Assembly: GCF_009184895.1 (NCBI RefSeq)
Contig: NZ_WESE01000002.1
Location: 682,001 to 746,000, forward strand
Reading direction: 5' to 3'
Source of the DNA: Nostocoides sp. F2B08
GTDB lineage: Bacteria > Actinomycetota > Actinomycetes > Actinomycetales > Dermatophilaceae
Length of the DNA stretch: 64,000 bases
The notes beneath the pieces are model-generated. The model saw only the letters and a list, made by a program, of their open reading frames with translations. It was not told the origin of the DNA and did no database searches. A program made the position numbers and the translations under genes. Positions 44,401-52,551 of the stretch are shown piece by piece (the stretch's first letter is position 1; each line of letters begins with the position of its first letter).

Positions 44401-45695
44401 TCACGGACACCGTCGCCGGGTGGCAGCGGGTGACCGTACCGCTCGACGACTCGTGGAGCCGCAGCGCCGACCAGCCCGAGGGTGCTCCGAACGACGGACT
44501 CAGCCTGGACGAGGTCTGGGGCTACGGCTTCGAGCTGCCCAACGCTGGGACCGCCAGCGGTCGGGTCGCGTTCGACCTCATCACGCTGGACCCCATTCCC
44601 AAGCCGGCCGAGGTCACGGTGACCACCCTCGAGGACAGCGGCGAGGGGTCGCTTCGGCAAGCCCTCACGGAGGTCGCCGATGGCGGCACCATCAGCTTCG
44701 ACCCGAGTCTCGCGGGTGAGACGCTGACCCTGACGTCGGGCCAGCTGGAGATCGCCGGATCGGTGACGATCGACGGTCCCGACAGCGGCCCGGTGACCAT
44801 CAGCGGTGGCGACGCATCGCGCGTGGTCCAGGTTGCAGCCGGCACCGAGGTGTCGATGAACGACCTCGTCATCCGCGATGGCGTCGCGGCACCTCAGGGT
44901 GGCGGTATCCGAAATCTCGGAGAACTGAGCCTCGACCGCGTCATCGTGACCGACAACACCCAGAACGCGCCCGGGCCAGCCAACTTCGAGTTCGGAGGAG
45001 GCGGTATCTACAACGGCAGCGGCGCGACGCTCACCCTCACCGACAGCACGGTGAGCGACAACACCTCGGTCGCTCAGCCGGCCGGTGGCATCTACGGGTT
45101 CTTCAACAGCACGATCACGATCACTCGTAGCACCGTCAGCGGGAACGTCGCCGGTGACGTGGCCGGAGGGTTGCGCTCGCTCGGCAACTCGACGGTCGTC
45201 AACAGCACCTTCAGCGGCAACACGTCGACCGCCTGGCACGGCGGCGGCATCTTCCACACCGACGGCCAGCTGACGGTCACCAACTCGACCTTCGCCGGCA
45301 ACAATGCGCTCGAGGGCACTGCGTCGGGAATTCTCGTGGCCTCCTTCGGCGCCCCGGCGAGCGCGACGCTGACCAACAACGTCCTGCAGGGCGTCGGCGG
45401 AGCGTTCGCCTGCGCCATCGAGGGCGGTGGAGCTGCGACGATCACGTCAGGTGGCTCGAACGTCATCAACGACGGCTCGTGCAACCCGAACGGCACCACC
45501 GACCAGTCGAACACGGACGCCCTGCTCGGGCCACTGGCCGACAACGGCGGACCCACGCTGACGCACGCACTCGAGGCCGGCAGCCCGGCGATCGGTGCGG
45601 CGGATGCGGCCGCGGCTCCGGCGACCGACCAGCGCGGGTTCGCCCGGGACGCCGACCCCGACGCGGGTGCGTTCGAGTTCGGCGCGTCGCCCTGA
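41421..45695 (+). CDS. Secreted multidomain GH16 beta-glucanase with nested domains
   Basis: 1424 residues from a GTG with AGGA 6 nt upstream; signal peptide to about residue 29. Order: CBM/CIA30-like domain (about 37-200); second such domain (about 223-400); Calx-beta domain (about 411-524); a third CIA30-like domain begun at LLDDFEQG (530). That domain is interrupted first by a small domain (about 577-685; [27 protein letters not shown]), then by the GH16 catalytic domain (about 732-982). It is completed at about 986-1060 ([23 protein letters not shown]). GH16 acid/base motif EIDFME has E864, D866 and E869. A right-handed beta-helix (about 1065-1380) and a choice-of-anchor-Q-like tail follow. 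Predicted to hydrolyse beta-1,3- or mixed glucans outside the cell. Confidence 0.92.
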   Translation: MHRRTRRQLSTALSAALVAGLAVIAPTSSSAVGLEVVFDDMEHGAPLANGWTSFNGAVGGGGINANNADLPPVDGGSFALETGWGSGGTPGFYGGFGRELPTDTTGTDHFSFWINPNAGQSYTLEINLQEDGAQPDGADEFQFDCVVSDAGPCAVSGGGWQLVSIPLADFVDDNSFLTGGDGVLGSQLAGVVIAVIGTGSDVNFRTDYWAFSEGPRTYAPGGVIDDFESGVAPNEPCPPSVPPLGFCTFSGAGSSVTLATTDAPPAPVPGSSDPNNVLRMDVSSTSFAGFIHGFTDPQDWSRNEGISLWMFGQNSGSQLFIDILDNRNPDSTTDDAERFTVAFVDDFSGWQLLEFPFADFVRKEIGNGAPNDGLGLFEMHGYALGALGTGGARTYYVDDVSVYGVAQPPAPAVNFARQNTFIEEGTTGQVEVRLNRPLGPDDPEQVSIDYATERSNATPGEDFTPTSGTLTFERGGPSTLSFPVETFDNTKFTGDKQIVIRLTNPVDVERGALFQGSVLIDDNDDFDPKLLDDFEQGAYLWSADDEVTLSTQDVSSDDAMARPDQDPVEAVLQVDTPVVADIEVLGNLCNKGNGVVPVHLLSTTVFDATAVDHTTVRFGKAAETHTSGRNKTPTRHVADVNRDGLKDLVFHFRARETGYDCTSTDLALTGEMQDGTPIIAGGEPVAFGRDFPIAQDWTGDAGLSFWYYGTGSGDDVTVTLKENRAPDPGPDGWELAWADEFDEPAGTPPNPANWAYELGDTTPDGKNGWGNEELQYYTDDPDNASTDGDGNLVITLDEADGSQECYYGACEFESARLITQNKAEFAYGRIESRLKVPTGGDGLWPAFWSLGTDITYNPWPGAGEIDFMEYVSREPNEIFGTIHGPGYAGGESFGGIQEFEERVDSQYRTFTVEWQPNLIVWYVDGIEYHRAVPSDVAPNPWVFEKPFFLLLNFAIGGNFGGAIDPDNAYPQEYLVDYVRVYQGPDTAERWETSFTDTVAGWQRVTVPLDDSWSRSADQPEGAPNDGLSLDEVWGYGFELPNAGTASGRVAFDLITLDPIPKPAEVTVTTLEDSGEGSLRQALTEVADGGTISFDPSLAGETLTLTSGQLEIAGSVTIDGPDSGPVTISGGDASRVVQVAAGTEVSMNDLVIRDGVAAPQGGGIRNLGELSLDRVIVTDNTQNAPGPANFEFGGGGIYNGSGATLTLTDSTVSDNTSVAQPAGGIYGFFNSTITITRSTVSGNVAGDVAGGLRSLGNSTVVNSTFSGNTSTAWHGGGIFHTDGQLTVTNSTFAGNNALEGTASGILVASFGAPASATLTNNVLQGVGGAFACAIEGGGAATITSGGSNVINDGSCNPNGTTDQSNTDALLGPLADNGGPTLTHALEAGSPAIGAADAAAAPATDQRGFARDADPDAGAFEFGASP

Positions 45696-45697
45696 TC

Positions 45698-45740
45698 CGC
45701 GTGCCGAGCGCGTGAGTCCCGCCTCCGCGCTCGGCACGCG
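45698..45740. terminator. 15-bp-stem hairpin after the GH16 gene
   Basis: CGCGTGCCGAGCGCG (45698-45712) pairs with CGCGCTCGGCACGCG (45726-45740). The core is shared with the hairpin at 41256-41299, so the GH16 gene is bracketed by two related palindromes. Confidence 0.65.
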
Positions 45741-45750
45741 CTCCACCTGA

Positions 45751-45803
45751 CCCGAAACTGCGACCTGACCCCTGCAATTGCGGGAGTCAGGTCGCAGTTC
45801 GGG
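45751..45803. repeat. Second long hairpin between GH16 and the tandem repeats
   Basis: CCCGAAACTGCGACCTGAC pairs with GTCAGGTCGCAGTTCGGG, about 18 bp with one bulged A, loop around TGCAATTG. May be part of a double terminator or of the repeat region. Confidence 0.55.
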
Positions 45804-45848
45804 TGTGGTGGCCGGCCAAGGGGGTCCTGGTCGTGATTCGGGTGCCTC

Positions 45849-46220
45849 GGCGGCGTCGGATCAGCTGTCTGCCGGACGCGTGACATATCGCGCTCCTGGC
45901 ATGCCCCCGACTCGGCGTCGGATCAGCGGCCTGCCGGACGCGTGCCATAGCGCGCCTTTGGCATGCCCCCGTGTCGGCGTCGGATCAGCTGTCTGCCGGA
46001 CGCGTGACATATCGCGCTCCTGGCATGCCCCCGACTCGGCGTCGGATCAGCGGCCTGCCGGACGCGTGACATCGCGCGCCCTTGGCATGCCCCCGACTCG
46101 GCGTCGGATCAGCGGCCTGCCGGACGCGTGACATCGCGCGCCCTTGGCATGCCCCCGACTCAGCGTCAGATCAGCGGCCTGCCGAGCGCGTGACATAGCG
46201 CGCTCCTGGCATGCCGCAGA
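45849..46220. repeat. Six tandem copies of a 62-bp repeat
   Basis: The string GATCAGC starts at 45859, 45921, 45983, 46045, 46107 and 46169 (the last with CAGATCAGC), a constant 62-bp period. Each unit holds TGCCGGACGCGTGAC (TGCCGAGCGCGTGAC in the last copy) and the palindrome GGCATGCC (GGCATGCCG at the end). Copies 1 and 3 are one subtype; 2, 4 and 5 another, with 4 and 5 virtually identical. The period is not divisible by 3 and no frame stays repetitive, so it is non-coding. It fills the space between converging genes, 45696-46221. Confidence 0.9.
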
Positions 46221-46221
46221 C

Positions 46222-47214
46222 TCAGCCGCCGTGTGCCGGCCGGAACCCGGCGCGCTCAGCCGTCTCGCCGTCGACGAACCACTCGTGCGGGTCCGCCTCA
46301 TACCCGGGTTCGCCCGGCAGGACGTAGGTCATCGTGTCGTGCCACGCCTTGACCGGGTGACCCAACGGCTGGGCACCACCCTCGACCGGCGCGGCGGACC
46401 CCCAGCCGTGTCCTCCGTCGCGAACGTCCTCGAGGGCTGACTCCCCGGAGCCCCTACCGCCCCTACCGCCCTCGCCGCCTTCGGTGCCCTCGTCGTCCGG
46501 CTCGTGCACGGTGCCGTCGGGTTCCTGGACCTGCGGGCCGCCGTGCTCGTCTGCAGTCCAGTCGCCCCGCTGCCGGAACTCCTCTCCCGCCCCGAGGTCA
46601 TGGTCGGTGGGGTCGTGCTCCCGGGCGAACGCCTCTTCGCGCTCGCGCCGCTCGGCCTCCTCGCGGGCAGGGTCCTCGTTCTCGTCCTGCGACTGTCCCT
46701 CGTCCTGCGACTGCTCGGCCTCGCGCTGCTCGCGGTCGGCGTCGGTGCCGGCATCCTGCTCGAGGCTGTCCGTCGGGTCCGAGTCCCGGAGCGCCTCGCC
46801 CTCCTCGGCCGCGGCCGCTTCGGGGGTCTGCTCGACAGCGGACTCGTCCGTGAGGGCACCGTCCCGCGGCAACACGCTGCCACCGCCCGACCCACCATCG
46901 CCGGACGTGTCATCCGGCGCGTCGGCCAGCACCCCCGAGTCGTCGACGCCGCCCGCATGCCGGCTCTCGTAGTCCTCGGGGTCGGTCTCACCACCCTCGT
47001 CGGCGCCCCGAGCATCCTCGAGCGCCTGGCTGAGCTCGTCGGAGTAAGCGCCGGTCTCGGCGTCGATGGGCTGCTCGCCGACGCGGTCGGTCGGCTTGCT
47101 CTCGTGAGACGCGCCCTCGGTGACACCACTCATGCCGTCATCGTCGACAGCGTCCTGCGCTGTCGACGAGTCCCCGTCCTCGCCGTTGCTGTCCTTGTCC
47201 TTCTTGAACCACAT
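46222..47214 (-). CDS. Very acidic protein with C-terminal sunset-like domain
   Basis: 330 residues. The start MWFKKDKDSN has AGAAGG just upstream. About the first 270 residues are low-complexity, rich in Asp, Glu, Gly and Gln, and presumably disordered. The C-terminal 50 residues (PLGHPVKAWHDTMTYVLPG, then EWFVDGETAERAGFRPA) match the pattern of the sunset domain found in ArfC-like actinobacterial proteins. No signal peptide or membrane helix. Function unknown; the acidic tail could bind cations or basic proteins. Confidence 0.72.
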   Translation of the reverse strand: MWFKKDKDSNGEDGDSSTAQDAVDDDGMSGVTEGASHESKPTDRVGEQPIDAETGAYSDELSQALEDARGADEGGETDPEDYESRHAGGVDDSGVLADAPDDTSGDGGSGGGSVLPRDGALTDESAVEQTPEAAAAEEGEALRDSDPTDSLEQDAGTDADREQREAEQSQDEGQSQDENEDPAREEAERREREEAFAREHDPTDHDLGAGEEFRQRGDWTADEHGGPQVQEPDGTVHEPDDEGTEGGEGGRGGRGSGESALEDVRDGGHGWGSAAPVEGGAQPLGHPVKAWHDTMTYVLPGEPGYEADPHEWFVDGETAERAGFRPAHGG

Positions 47215-47306
47215 GTGACCTTCTCCGCTCAGAGTGACCTGCTGGTCCGGCCAACGCTAGCGGCAGACAGCCGTGCCGTCCCGGCGACGGACCTGGAATG
47301 CGCAGG

Positions 47307-47723
47307 TCAGGACGTGTGAGATGCCGCCTGGTCGGGCTGTGTTCCAGCGCCGCTCTGGATCACAAGCAGCATGGTGCCCTCGGGATCGCGCAGGTAGGCA
47401 AGGCGCTCACCCCAAGGCATCACGGCGGGAACGACGGCCACGTCATCGCCGGCGTCAGCGACGACGCGGTCGAGGTCGCGGACGTAGACGCAGAGGTCGA
47501 CCGCGTGCCCCATGGCCGGCCGTGGCGTCTCGCCGTACATCGCCGGTGCGTTCCCGTGACCGAGGCCCACCAGCCCGGATCCGATGCGGAGGGTGAGGAA
47601 CTCGGCGTCGCCCTCGTCGGGGTACCGGTACTCGACAACACCGCCGAGCACACGTTGATACCACGCCGTCGACCGGACGAGGTCGGCGCAGTTGACGATC
47701 GGGAAGACGTGATCCTCGGGCAC
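47307..47723 (-). CDS. VOC/glyoxalase-family protein
   Basis: 138 residues, one vicinal-oxygen-chelate module (VFPIVNCADLVRSTAWYQRVL at the N-terminus, YLRDPEGTMLLVIQS at the C-terminus) with paired beta-alpha-beta-beta-beta units. The GTG start at 47723 has GGAG 8 nt upstream; an ATG at 47750 is possible but overlaps the HIT gene end. Members bind small metabolites or toxins or act as lyases or dioxygenases; substrate unknown. Confidence 0.8.
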   Translation of the reverse strand: MPEDHVFPIVNCADLVRSTAWYQRVLGGVVEYRYPDEGDAEFLTLRIGSGLVGLGHGNAPAMYGETPRPAMGHAVDLCVYVRDLDRVVADAGDDVAVVPAVMPWGERLAYLRDPEGTMLLVIQSGAGTQPDQAASHTS

Positions 47724-47737
47724 GGGGCGGCTCCTGC

Positions 47738-48163
47738 CTAGGGGGGCCATGCCGATATCGCTGCAGCGATATCGGCCGCCTGGGCGTCGAGCGTGCCTCG
47801 GTCCGGCTCGTGGAACCCGGCGCTGAGCGACAGTCCGTCACCCTCGGTCCGCGGCAGGACGTGGAGATGGACGTGCATGACCTCCTGCATCGCGACCGCT
47901 CCGTCCGCCAACAGCAGGTTCACCCCGTCGGCGGGGATGGACGATCGGCGCACCGCCGCGGCGAGCAGCTGAGCCACCCGGAACATCTGGGCGCCGTCCT
48001 CGGGGTCGAGGTCGGCGAGGTGCGGCGCATGCCGTCGCGGAACGACGAGCAGATGTCCGGGGGTCGCGGGGGCGATGTCCATGAAGGCCACGACGCGCTC
48101 GTCCTCGTATGCGGTGCTCGCCTCCGCCCCGCCCCTCACGATCGTGCAGAACACGCAGTCCAT
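47738..48163 (-). CDS. HIT-family nucleotide hydrolase
   Basis: 141 residues. Histidine triad MHVHLHVLPR (HxHxH) at about 98-107 and the upstream segment CVFCTIVRGG with two cysteines at the N-terminus. Members hydrolyse AMP-linked or dinucleoside phosphates. 14 bp upstream of the VOC start, so probably one transcript. Confidence 0.92.
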   Translation of the reverse strand: MDCVFCTIVRGGAEASTAYEDERVVAFMDIAPATPGHLLVVPRRHAPHLADLDPEDGAQMFRVAQLLAAAVRRSSIPADGVNLLLADGAVAMQEVMHVHLHVLPRTEGDGLSLSAGFHEPDRGTLDAQAADIAAAISAWPP

Positions 48164-48247
48164 GGCCTCGAGTATGGCCGCTCCACCGCCGCCGCAGCGT
48201 CCGGGCCGCCCGGGCGTCGCGCGCGGACCGGTGAGGCGGTCCTCGAC

Positions 48248-49096
48248 TCAGTCTTCCTCGTGGATGAACTCCCGCACGAGCGCGGCGAAGCGGTCGGGAT
48301 CATCCAGGTGTGGGAAGTGACCGGCCTCCTTGAACAGCTCGACCCGACAGTGCGGGATCGACTCCTGGGCGCTGAGGGCGTGCCAGGCCGGGATCATCCG
48401 GTCCTTGGCACCCCACACGATGAGGGTGGGGATCTTGGGCATGCTCTCGAGCCGTTCGTGGGCGCTGATGCTCTGCCCGCCGAGGTCGATGACCGAGCGG
48501 GTCGTCGCGAGGAAGGCCCGTCGGCTCTCGCCGTCGGCGAGTGACGTGAACCCCTTCCAGATGGCGCGGAGGTCCGAGCCGGGGCGCCACCCGACCTTGG
48601 CCACCCCCTGCCCGAGAGACTCGAGGCGCGACAGCACAGGGCCGGAGGCCGCCACCCGCAGCACCTGGTCGGCACCGGGCAGGGTGGCCGAGCGCAGGAC
48701 GAGGTTGACCTCACGACCCAGGCCGCCACTGGCGATGAGCACGAGCCGGTCGACCCGGTCCGGGAACAGGTAGAGAAACTGCATCGCGATGCCGCCGCCC
48801 AGCGAGTGCCCGACGAGGGTGACGCGCTCGACCCCGAGGTGGTCGAGCAGGTCCCGAAGGGTGGCCGCGTGCGCGCTGAGCGAGTAGTCGCCCATCGGCT
48901 TGGCCGAGTCGCCGTGCCCGAACAGGTCCGGCACGATGACGCGCTGGTTGTCGTCCATCCGGTCCACGAGGCGGGCCCACTGCCGCTGCGACCCGAGGAT
49001 GCCGTGGATGAACAGGACGACCGGACCGGAACCGCTGTCGACGAAGGACAGCTCCTGCCCGTGCAGCACGACCGTGCGCGGATCCATGCGAGGCAT
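48248..49096 (-). CDS. Alpha/beta-fold hydrolase
   Basis: 282 residues starting MPRMDPRTVV with GGAGGAG 7-8 nt upstream. Oxyanion segment FIHGILGSQRQW, nucleophile elbow VGHSLGGG (Ser about 106), Asp region VWGAKDRMIP and catalytic His in EAGHFPHLD. Typical of esterases or C-C hydrolases; no substrate evidence. Confidence 0.92.
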   Translation of the reverse strand: MPRMDPRTVVLHGQELSFVDSGSGPVVLFIHGILGSQRQWARLVDRMDDNQRVIVPDLFGHGDSAKPMGDYSLSAHAATLRDLLDHLGVERVTLVGHSLGGGIAMQFLYLFPDRVDRLVLIASGGLGREVNLVLRSATLPGADQVLRVAASGPVLSRLESLGQGVAKVGWRPGSDLRAIWKGFTSLADGESRRAFLATTRSVIDLGGQSISAHERLESMPKIPTLIVWGAKDRMIPAWHALSAQESIPHCRVELFKEAGHFPHLDDPDRFAALVREFIHEED

Positions 49097-49192
49097 GCGG
49101 GTCTCCTCCGAAGGTGGTCTGCCCACCAAACTAACCGCAGATCACCGCGGGCCGGACGGCAGGTGTCCTATCCGACGCGGCCGGCTGACGGC

Positions 49193-49795
49193 TCACCTGA
49201 AGTGCTGGGCCGTCTGCTGGAGCCGCTCGTGGTAGGCGGCCCACCACTCGGCATCCTCGTCGGGCAGGTTGTCACCCTGGGTCCGGAGTCCGACGACGCC
49301 GTCGATGAGCTCGCGGACGATGTCGGCGTGGCCGGCGTGCCGGCTCGTCTCGTCGATCATGTGGACGAGCACCTGGTGCAGCGTGACATCGCCGTGCTCG
49401 CCCCACCAGGCCACTCGCCCGGGCGCCTCGAGCTCGAGCGCCTCGATCGTCCCGTCCGAGTGCGCCCAGACGCGCCGGTACAGCGCGACGATCGCGTCGA
49501 GGGGCTCGTCGGCGGTGGCCCACATGTCGGCGTTGGTCTCCGCGTGGTCCTCGAACCACGGCAGTGGTTCCCCGAACGGTCGTCCGAACGTGTCCCCCAG
49601 ATATCCGGCCTCGACGCTCGCCACGTGCTTGACGAGTCCGAGCAGGTTCGTCCCGGTCGGCACGACGGGTCGGCGGGCGTCGTACTCGCTCACGCCCTCG
49701 AGCTTCGCCAGCAGGGAGTCGCGTCCGCGCTGCAGGTACCGCTGCAGCAGCTGCTTGGCCGTCTCGCCCTCGTCCACATGCCTGTGACCGCCCAT
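49193..49795 (-). CDS. DinB-family (DUF664) protein
   Basis: 200 residues, four-helix-bundle DinB/mycothiol-transferase fold. Metal-ligand histidines are likely in GLVKHVASVEAGYL (His about 53) and in VLVHMIDETSRHAGHADIV (two His about 148 and 153 onward). Many actinobacterial members are mycothiol-dependent transferases or act in stress. Start MGGHRHVDE; a GTG a few residues later is also possible. Confidence 0.88.
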   Translation of the reverse strand: MGGHRHVDEGETAKQLLQRYLQRGRDSLLAKLEGVSEYDARRPVVPTGTNLLGLVKHVASVEAGYLGDTFGRPFGEPLPWFEDHAETNADMWATADEPLDAIVALYRRVWAHSDGTIEALELEAPGRVAWWGEHGDVTLHQVLVHMIDETSRHAGHADIVRELIDGVVGLRTQGDNLPDEDAEWWAAYHERLQQTAQHFR

Positions 49796-50053
49796 CCGGA
49801 CAGTATGTCCGCACCCGAGGGGACGCGGTCGATTCGCGCGCACCGCCTCGACCCCGTAGGCTCATGAACAGCGGCCCGCACCGTTCTGCCTCGGCCCGCT
49901 TCCCTTTTCTTCTTCGTCGATGCCGACGCGCCGCGACCGAGCGGACACCCCACGCCCGTCCACAGTGACGACCAACAACTGTGACGATCGAGCCGGGTGG
50001 CCCGGACCGCGCCGGGCAGAACCGACATGCATCAGATTCCTGGAGTTCTTCTC

Positions 50054-51541
50054 ATGGTGTCCCATGACGCCCCCTCATCCTTCGCTGCCCTCGGCGTCCC
50101 CGCGTCCCTGACCCGGGTCCTCGCCGACCGAGGCATCACCGTCCCCACCCCGATCCAGGCCGCCACGCTGCCCGACAGCCTGGCCGGCCGCGACGTCCTC
50201 GGCCGCGGCCGCACCGGTTCGGGCAAGACCTACGCGTTCGTCCTTCCGGTCATCGCCCGCCTCGCGGACGAGATGAGCCCGACCACGCGGCGCCCCCGCC
50301 GCCCGCGGGCGTTGATCCTCGCGCCCACCCGCGAGCTTGCCACCCAGATCGATGAGGCGCTCACGCCGCTGGCCAGGGCCGCCGGGCTCACCTCGAAGAC
50401 CGTCTTCGGCGGCGTCGGCCAGAACCCGCAGGTCCAGGCCATCGCGCGCGGCGTCGACATCGTCGTCGCCTGCCCGGGCCGGCTCGAGGACCTCATCCAG
50501 CAGGGTCATGTGAGCCTGGACTCGGTCGAGGTCACCGTCCTCGACGAGGCCGACCACATGGCCGACCTCGGCTTCCTGCCGAGCGTGCGCCGCCTGCTCG
50601 ACAAGACGCCCCGCACCGGTCAGCGCATGCTCTTCAGCGCGACCCTCGACAACGCGGTCGGCACCCTCGTCACGCGCTACCTGACCCAGCCGGTCACCCA
50701 CGAGGCGGACTCGGCCCAGTCGCCCGTCTCGTCGATGAGCCACCACGTGCTCCACGTCAGCGGCGACGCGCACCTGCCGGTGCTGCTCGACCTCGTCGCC
50801 TCCCCCGGCCGCAAGGTCGTGTTCACCCGCACCAAGCACCGCGCGAAGAAGCTCGCGCGCCAGCTCAACGCCTCCGGCGTCCCGGCCGTCGAGCTGCACG
50901 GCAACCTCAGCCAGAACGCCCGCACCCGCACCATGGACGCGTTCCACTCGGGCGCCGCGCACACGCTCGTCGCGACCGACATCGCCGCGCGTGGCATCCA
51001 TGTCGACGACGTGGGTCTCGTCATCCACGCCGACCCGCCGGTCGAGCACAAGGCCTACCTGCACCGCTCGGGCCGCACCGCCCGCGCCGGCGCGTCCGGC
51101 AGTGTCATCACCCTGATGATGGACGACCAGGTCCGCGACGTCCGCGACCTCACCCGCAAGGCGGGCATCAACCCCAAGACGACGCGGGTCCACGCCACGC
51201 ACCCCTTCCTGGGCGAGATCGCCCCTGGGGAGCGCACCTTCCCCGGCGGGTATGCGCCGGTCGCCTCCATCTCCTCTTCCAGCTCCTCAGGTAGCCGGGG
51301 TCGAGGGGGACGAAGCGGTGGCTCGGGCCGTCCGCGCCAGTCCGGCTCGGGCCAGGGACAGGCTCGCCAGGGTCAGAGTCGCCAGGGTCAGGGCCGCTCG
51401 CCCCAGGGCCAGACTCGCGCGGGCCAGGGTTCCGGTCAGGGGCAGCCCCGCTCCGGCCGCAACGGCTCGCAGGGCCGGCCGGCCCGTTCGGGCGGTGGCG
51501 CCGCGGCCTTCTCGACCAGCAGCCGCTCCGGTCGCCGCTGA
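50054..51541 (+). CDS. DEAD-box RNA helicase
   Basis: 495 residues. Motif Q region PTPIQAATLP, motif I GRGRTGSGKT, motif Ia APTRELA, DEAD motif LDEADHMADLG, SAT motif FSATLD and motif VI HRSGRTARAG. After about residue 400 a Gly/Gln/Arg/Ser-rich tail (RGRGGRSGG, QGQARQGQSRQGQ) is likely disordered and RNA-binding. The start at 50054 has GGAG 8 nt upstream; an earlier ATG at 50030 is possible. The 258 bp before it hold no gene and may be an untranslated leader. Confidence 0.95.
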   Translation: MVSHDAPSSFAALGVPASLTRVLADRGITVPTPIQAATLPDSLAGRDVLGRGRTGSGKTYAFVLPVIARLADEMSPTTRRPRRPRALILAPTRELATQIDEALTPLARAAGLTSKTVFGGVGQNPQVQAIARGVDIVVACPGRLEDLIQQGHVSLDSVEVTVLDEADHMADLGFLPSVRRLLDKTPRTGQRMLFSATLDNAVGTLVTRYLTQPVTHEADSAQSPVSSMSHHVLHVSGDAHLPVLLDLVASPGRKVVFTRTKHRAKKLARQLNASGVPAVELHGNLSQNARTRTMDAFHSGAAHTLVATDIAARGIHVDDVGLVIHADPPVEHKAYLHRSGRTARAGASGSVITLMMDDQVRDVRDLTRKAGINPKTTRVHATHPFLGEIAPGERTFPGGYAPVASISSSSSSGSRGRGGRSGGSGRPRQSGSGQGQARQGQSRQGQGRSPQGQTRAGQGSGQGQPRSGRNGSQGRPARSGGGAAAFSTSSRSGRR

Positions 51542-51592
51542 GCGGGACCACCGCATACTTCCACCTCCGGGTGCCCAGACCAGCCGGACCCG

Positions 51593-51652
51593 TTGTGTCA
51601 TGGCAACACGCCGACGATCACTCGAGATCGTCGGCGTGTCTCCATGACACAA
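51593..51652. terminator. Long two-part hairpin after the helicase gene
   Basis: TTGTGTCATGG (51593-51603) pairs with CCATGACACAA (51642-51652). Inside it ACACGCCGACGATC (51606-51619) pairs with GATCGTCGGCGTGT (51626-51639), with a small internal loop between the stems. About 25 bp paired in total; probable bidirectional terminator between the helicase and the FMN reductase. Confidence 0.7.
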
Positions 51653-51708
51653 GGCGACGACGCGAAGGGGAACCCGGCGAGAGAGTGCGACGCCGAATCG
51701 CCCCCTGC

Positions 51709-51807
51709 TCAGACCGGCGGGTTGTCCTCCCCGCGCTTGGTGTCGTTCCACCGCCTGCGGTCCCCGTAGTACTCGCCGAACCCACGCACTACCCGGACGC
51801 GGCGCAC
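51709..51807 (-). CDS. Possible 32-residue small ORF
   Basis: A GTG-initiated frame in the gap between the helicase terminator and the FMN reductase stop, ending EYYGDRRRWNDTKRGEDNPPV. The strongly polar, aromatic C-terminus is less biased than usual shadow ORFs, but there is no clear ribosome site and no known family. Could be noise. Confidence 0.22.
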   Translation of the reverse strand: MRRVRVVRGFGEYYGDRRRWNDTKRGEDNPPV

Positions 51808-51826
51808 CCGCCGGGCGCCACCCCCG

Positions 51827-52393
51827 TCATTCGCGCGGCAGGACCGTGAGCACCCGCGCGATGTGGTCGCGGAACTCCTGCATGAACTCGGTGAGAACGC
51901 CCTTGAGCTCCTCGTCCGTGACCTCACCGTTCTCCCCATAGGCGTCCGGGTCGAACTGGATGTACGCCTCCGGAGCGGTCATCTGTCGGGCGTTGCAGTA
52001 GCTGAGGATCCCCCGCAGCGTCTGCTGCCCGACGGCGGTGCCGATCCCGCCCGGGGAGGCGCCGATCACCCCGGCCGGGACGTGGTCGAAGGAGTTCTCG
52101 CCGTAGGGCCGGGACGCCCAGTCGATGGCGTTGGCGAGCGCACCGGGGATGGAGCGGTTGTACTCGGGAGTGACGAACAGGACGGCCTGGCTGTCGGCGA
52201 TCGCGGCCTTGAGTGCCGTCGCCTCCGGCGGGAAGTCGTCGTCGAGGTCGCGGTTGTACAGCGGCAGGTCCCGGATCGGGATCTCGTGGAACTCGAGGTC
52301 CTTCGGCGCGACGGTGATGAGTGCCTCGCTCAGCGTCCGGTTGATCGACTGCGACGACAGGCTTCCGATGAAGTACCCCACTCGGTAGGTCAT
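51827..52393 (-). CDS. NADPH-dependent FMN reductase
   Basis: Flavodoxin-fold reductase of 188 residues, supplying reduced FMN or reducing quinones and azo compounds. FMN-binding loop GSLSSQSINRTL (about 10-21), and segments FVTPEYNRSIPGALANAIDW and GASPGGIGTAVGQQ. Start MTYRVGYF with GGAGGAG 7 nt upstream. Confidence 0.93.
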   Translation of the reverse strand: MTYRVGYFIGSLSSQSINRTLSEALITVAPKDLEFHEIPIRDLPLYNRDLDDDFPPEATALKAAIADSQAVLFVTPEYNRSIPGALANAIDWASRPYGENSFDHVPAGVIGASPGGIGTAVGQQTLRGILSYCNARQMTAPEAYIQFDPDAYGENGEVTDEELKGVLTEFMQEFRDHIARVLTVLPRE

Positions 52394-52515
52394 GACCTTC
52401 TCCTCCTGCTCGGCTTCGCGGCTCGCGTCTGCGAGATCGAGCCGCCTTCGGTCCAGACTCGCAGACAGCGCACCGGGGCGCGCGGCGGAGCAGGTGAGCA
52501 CCGCATACTCACCTC

Positions 52516-52545
52516 TTGCTAATCCGCACTAACTGCGGATACGAT
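52516..52545 (+). promoter_or_regulatory. Promoter of the small HTH gene with embedded palindrome
   Basis: -35 TTGCTA (52516-52521), -10 TACGAT (52540-52545), spacer 18. ATCCGCA-CTAAC-TGCGGAT (52522-52540), a perfect 7-bp-arm palindrome, fills the spacer. The GTG start codon at 52552 is at the expected +1, so the mRNA is probably leaderless. Confidence 0.6.
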
Positions 52546-52551
52546 AGTGCT

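Noticed and set aside
41256-45740. GH16 gene as a transposon cargo bounded by terminal inverted repeats
   Set aside because: The flanking palindromes are each internally symmetric hairpins placed right after stop codons; no transposase and no target-site duplication are visible.
45778-46131. 117-residue open frame through the 62-bp repeats
   Set aside because: The period is not a multiple of three, so each copy is read in a different frame, and the product has no repeated structure or ribosome site.
45849-46220. CRISPR array
   Set aside because: The whole 62-bp unit is conserved with scattered substitutions; there are no unique spacers between short repeats, and no cas genes are near.
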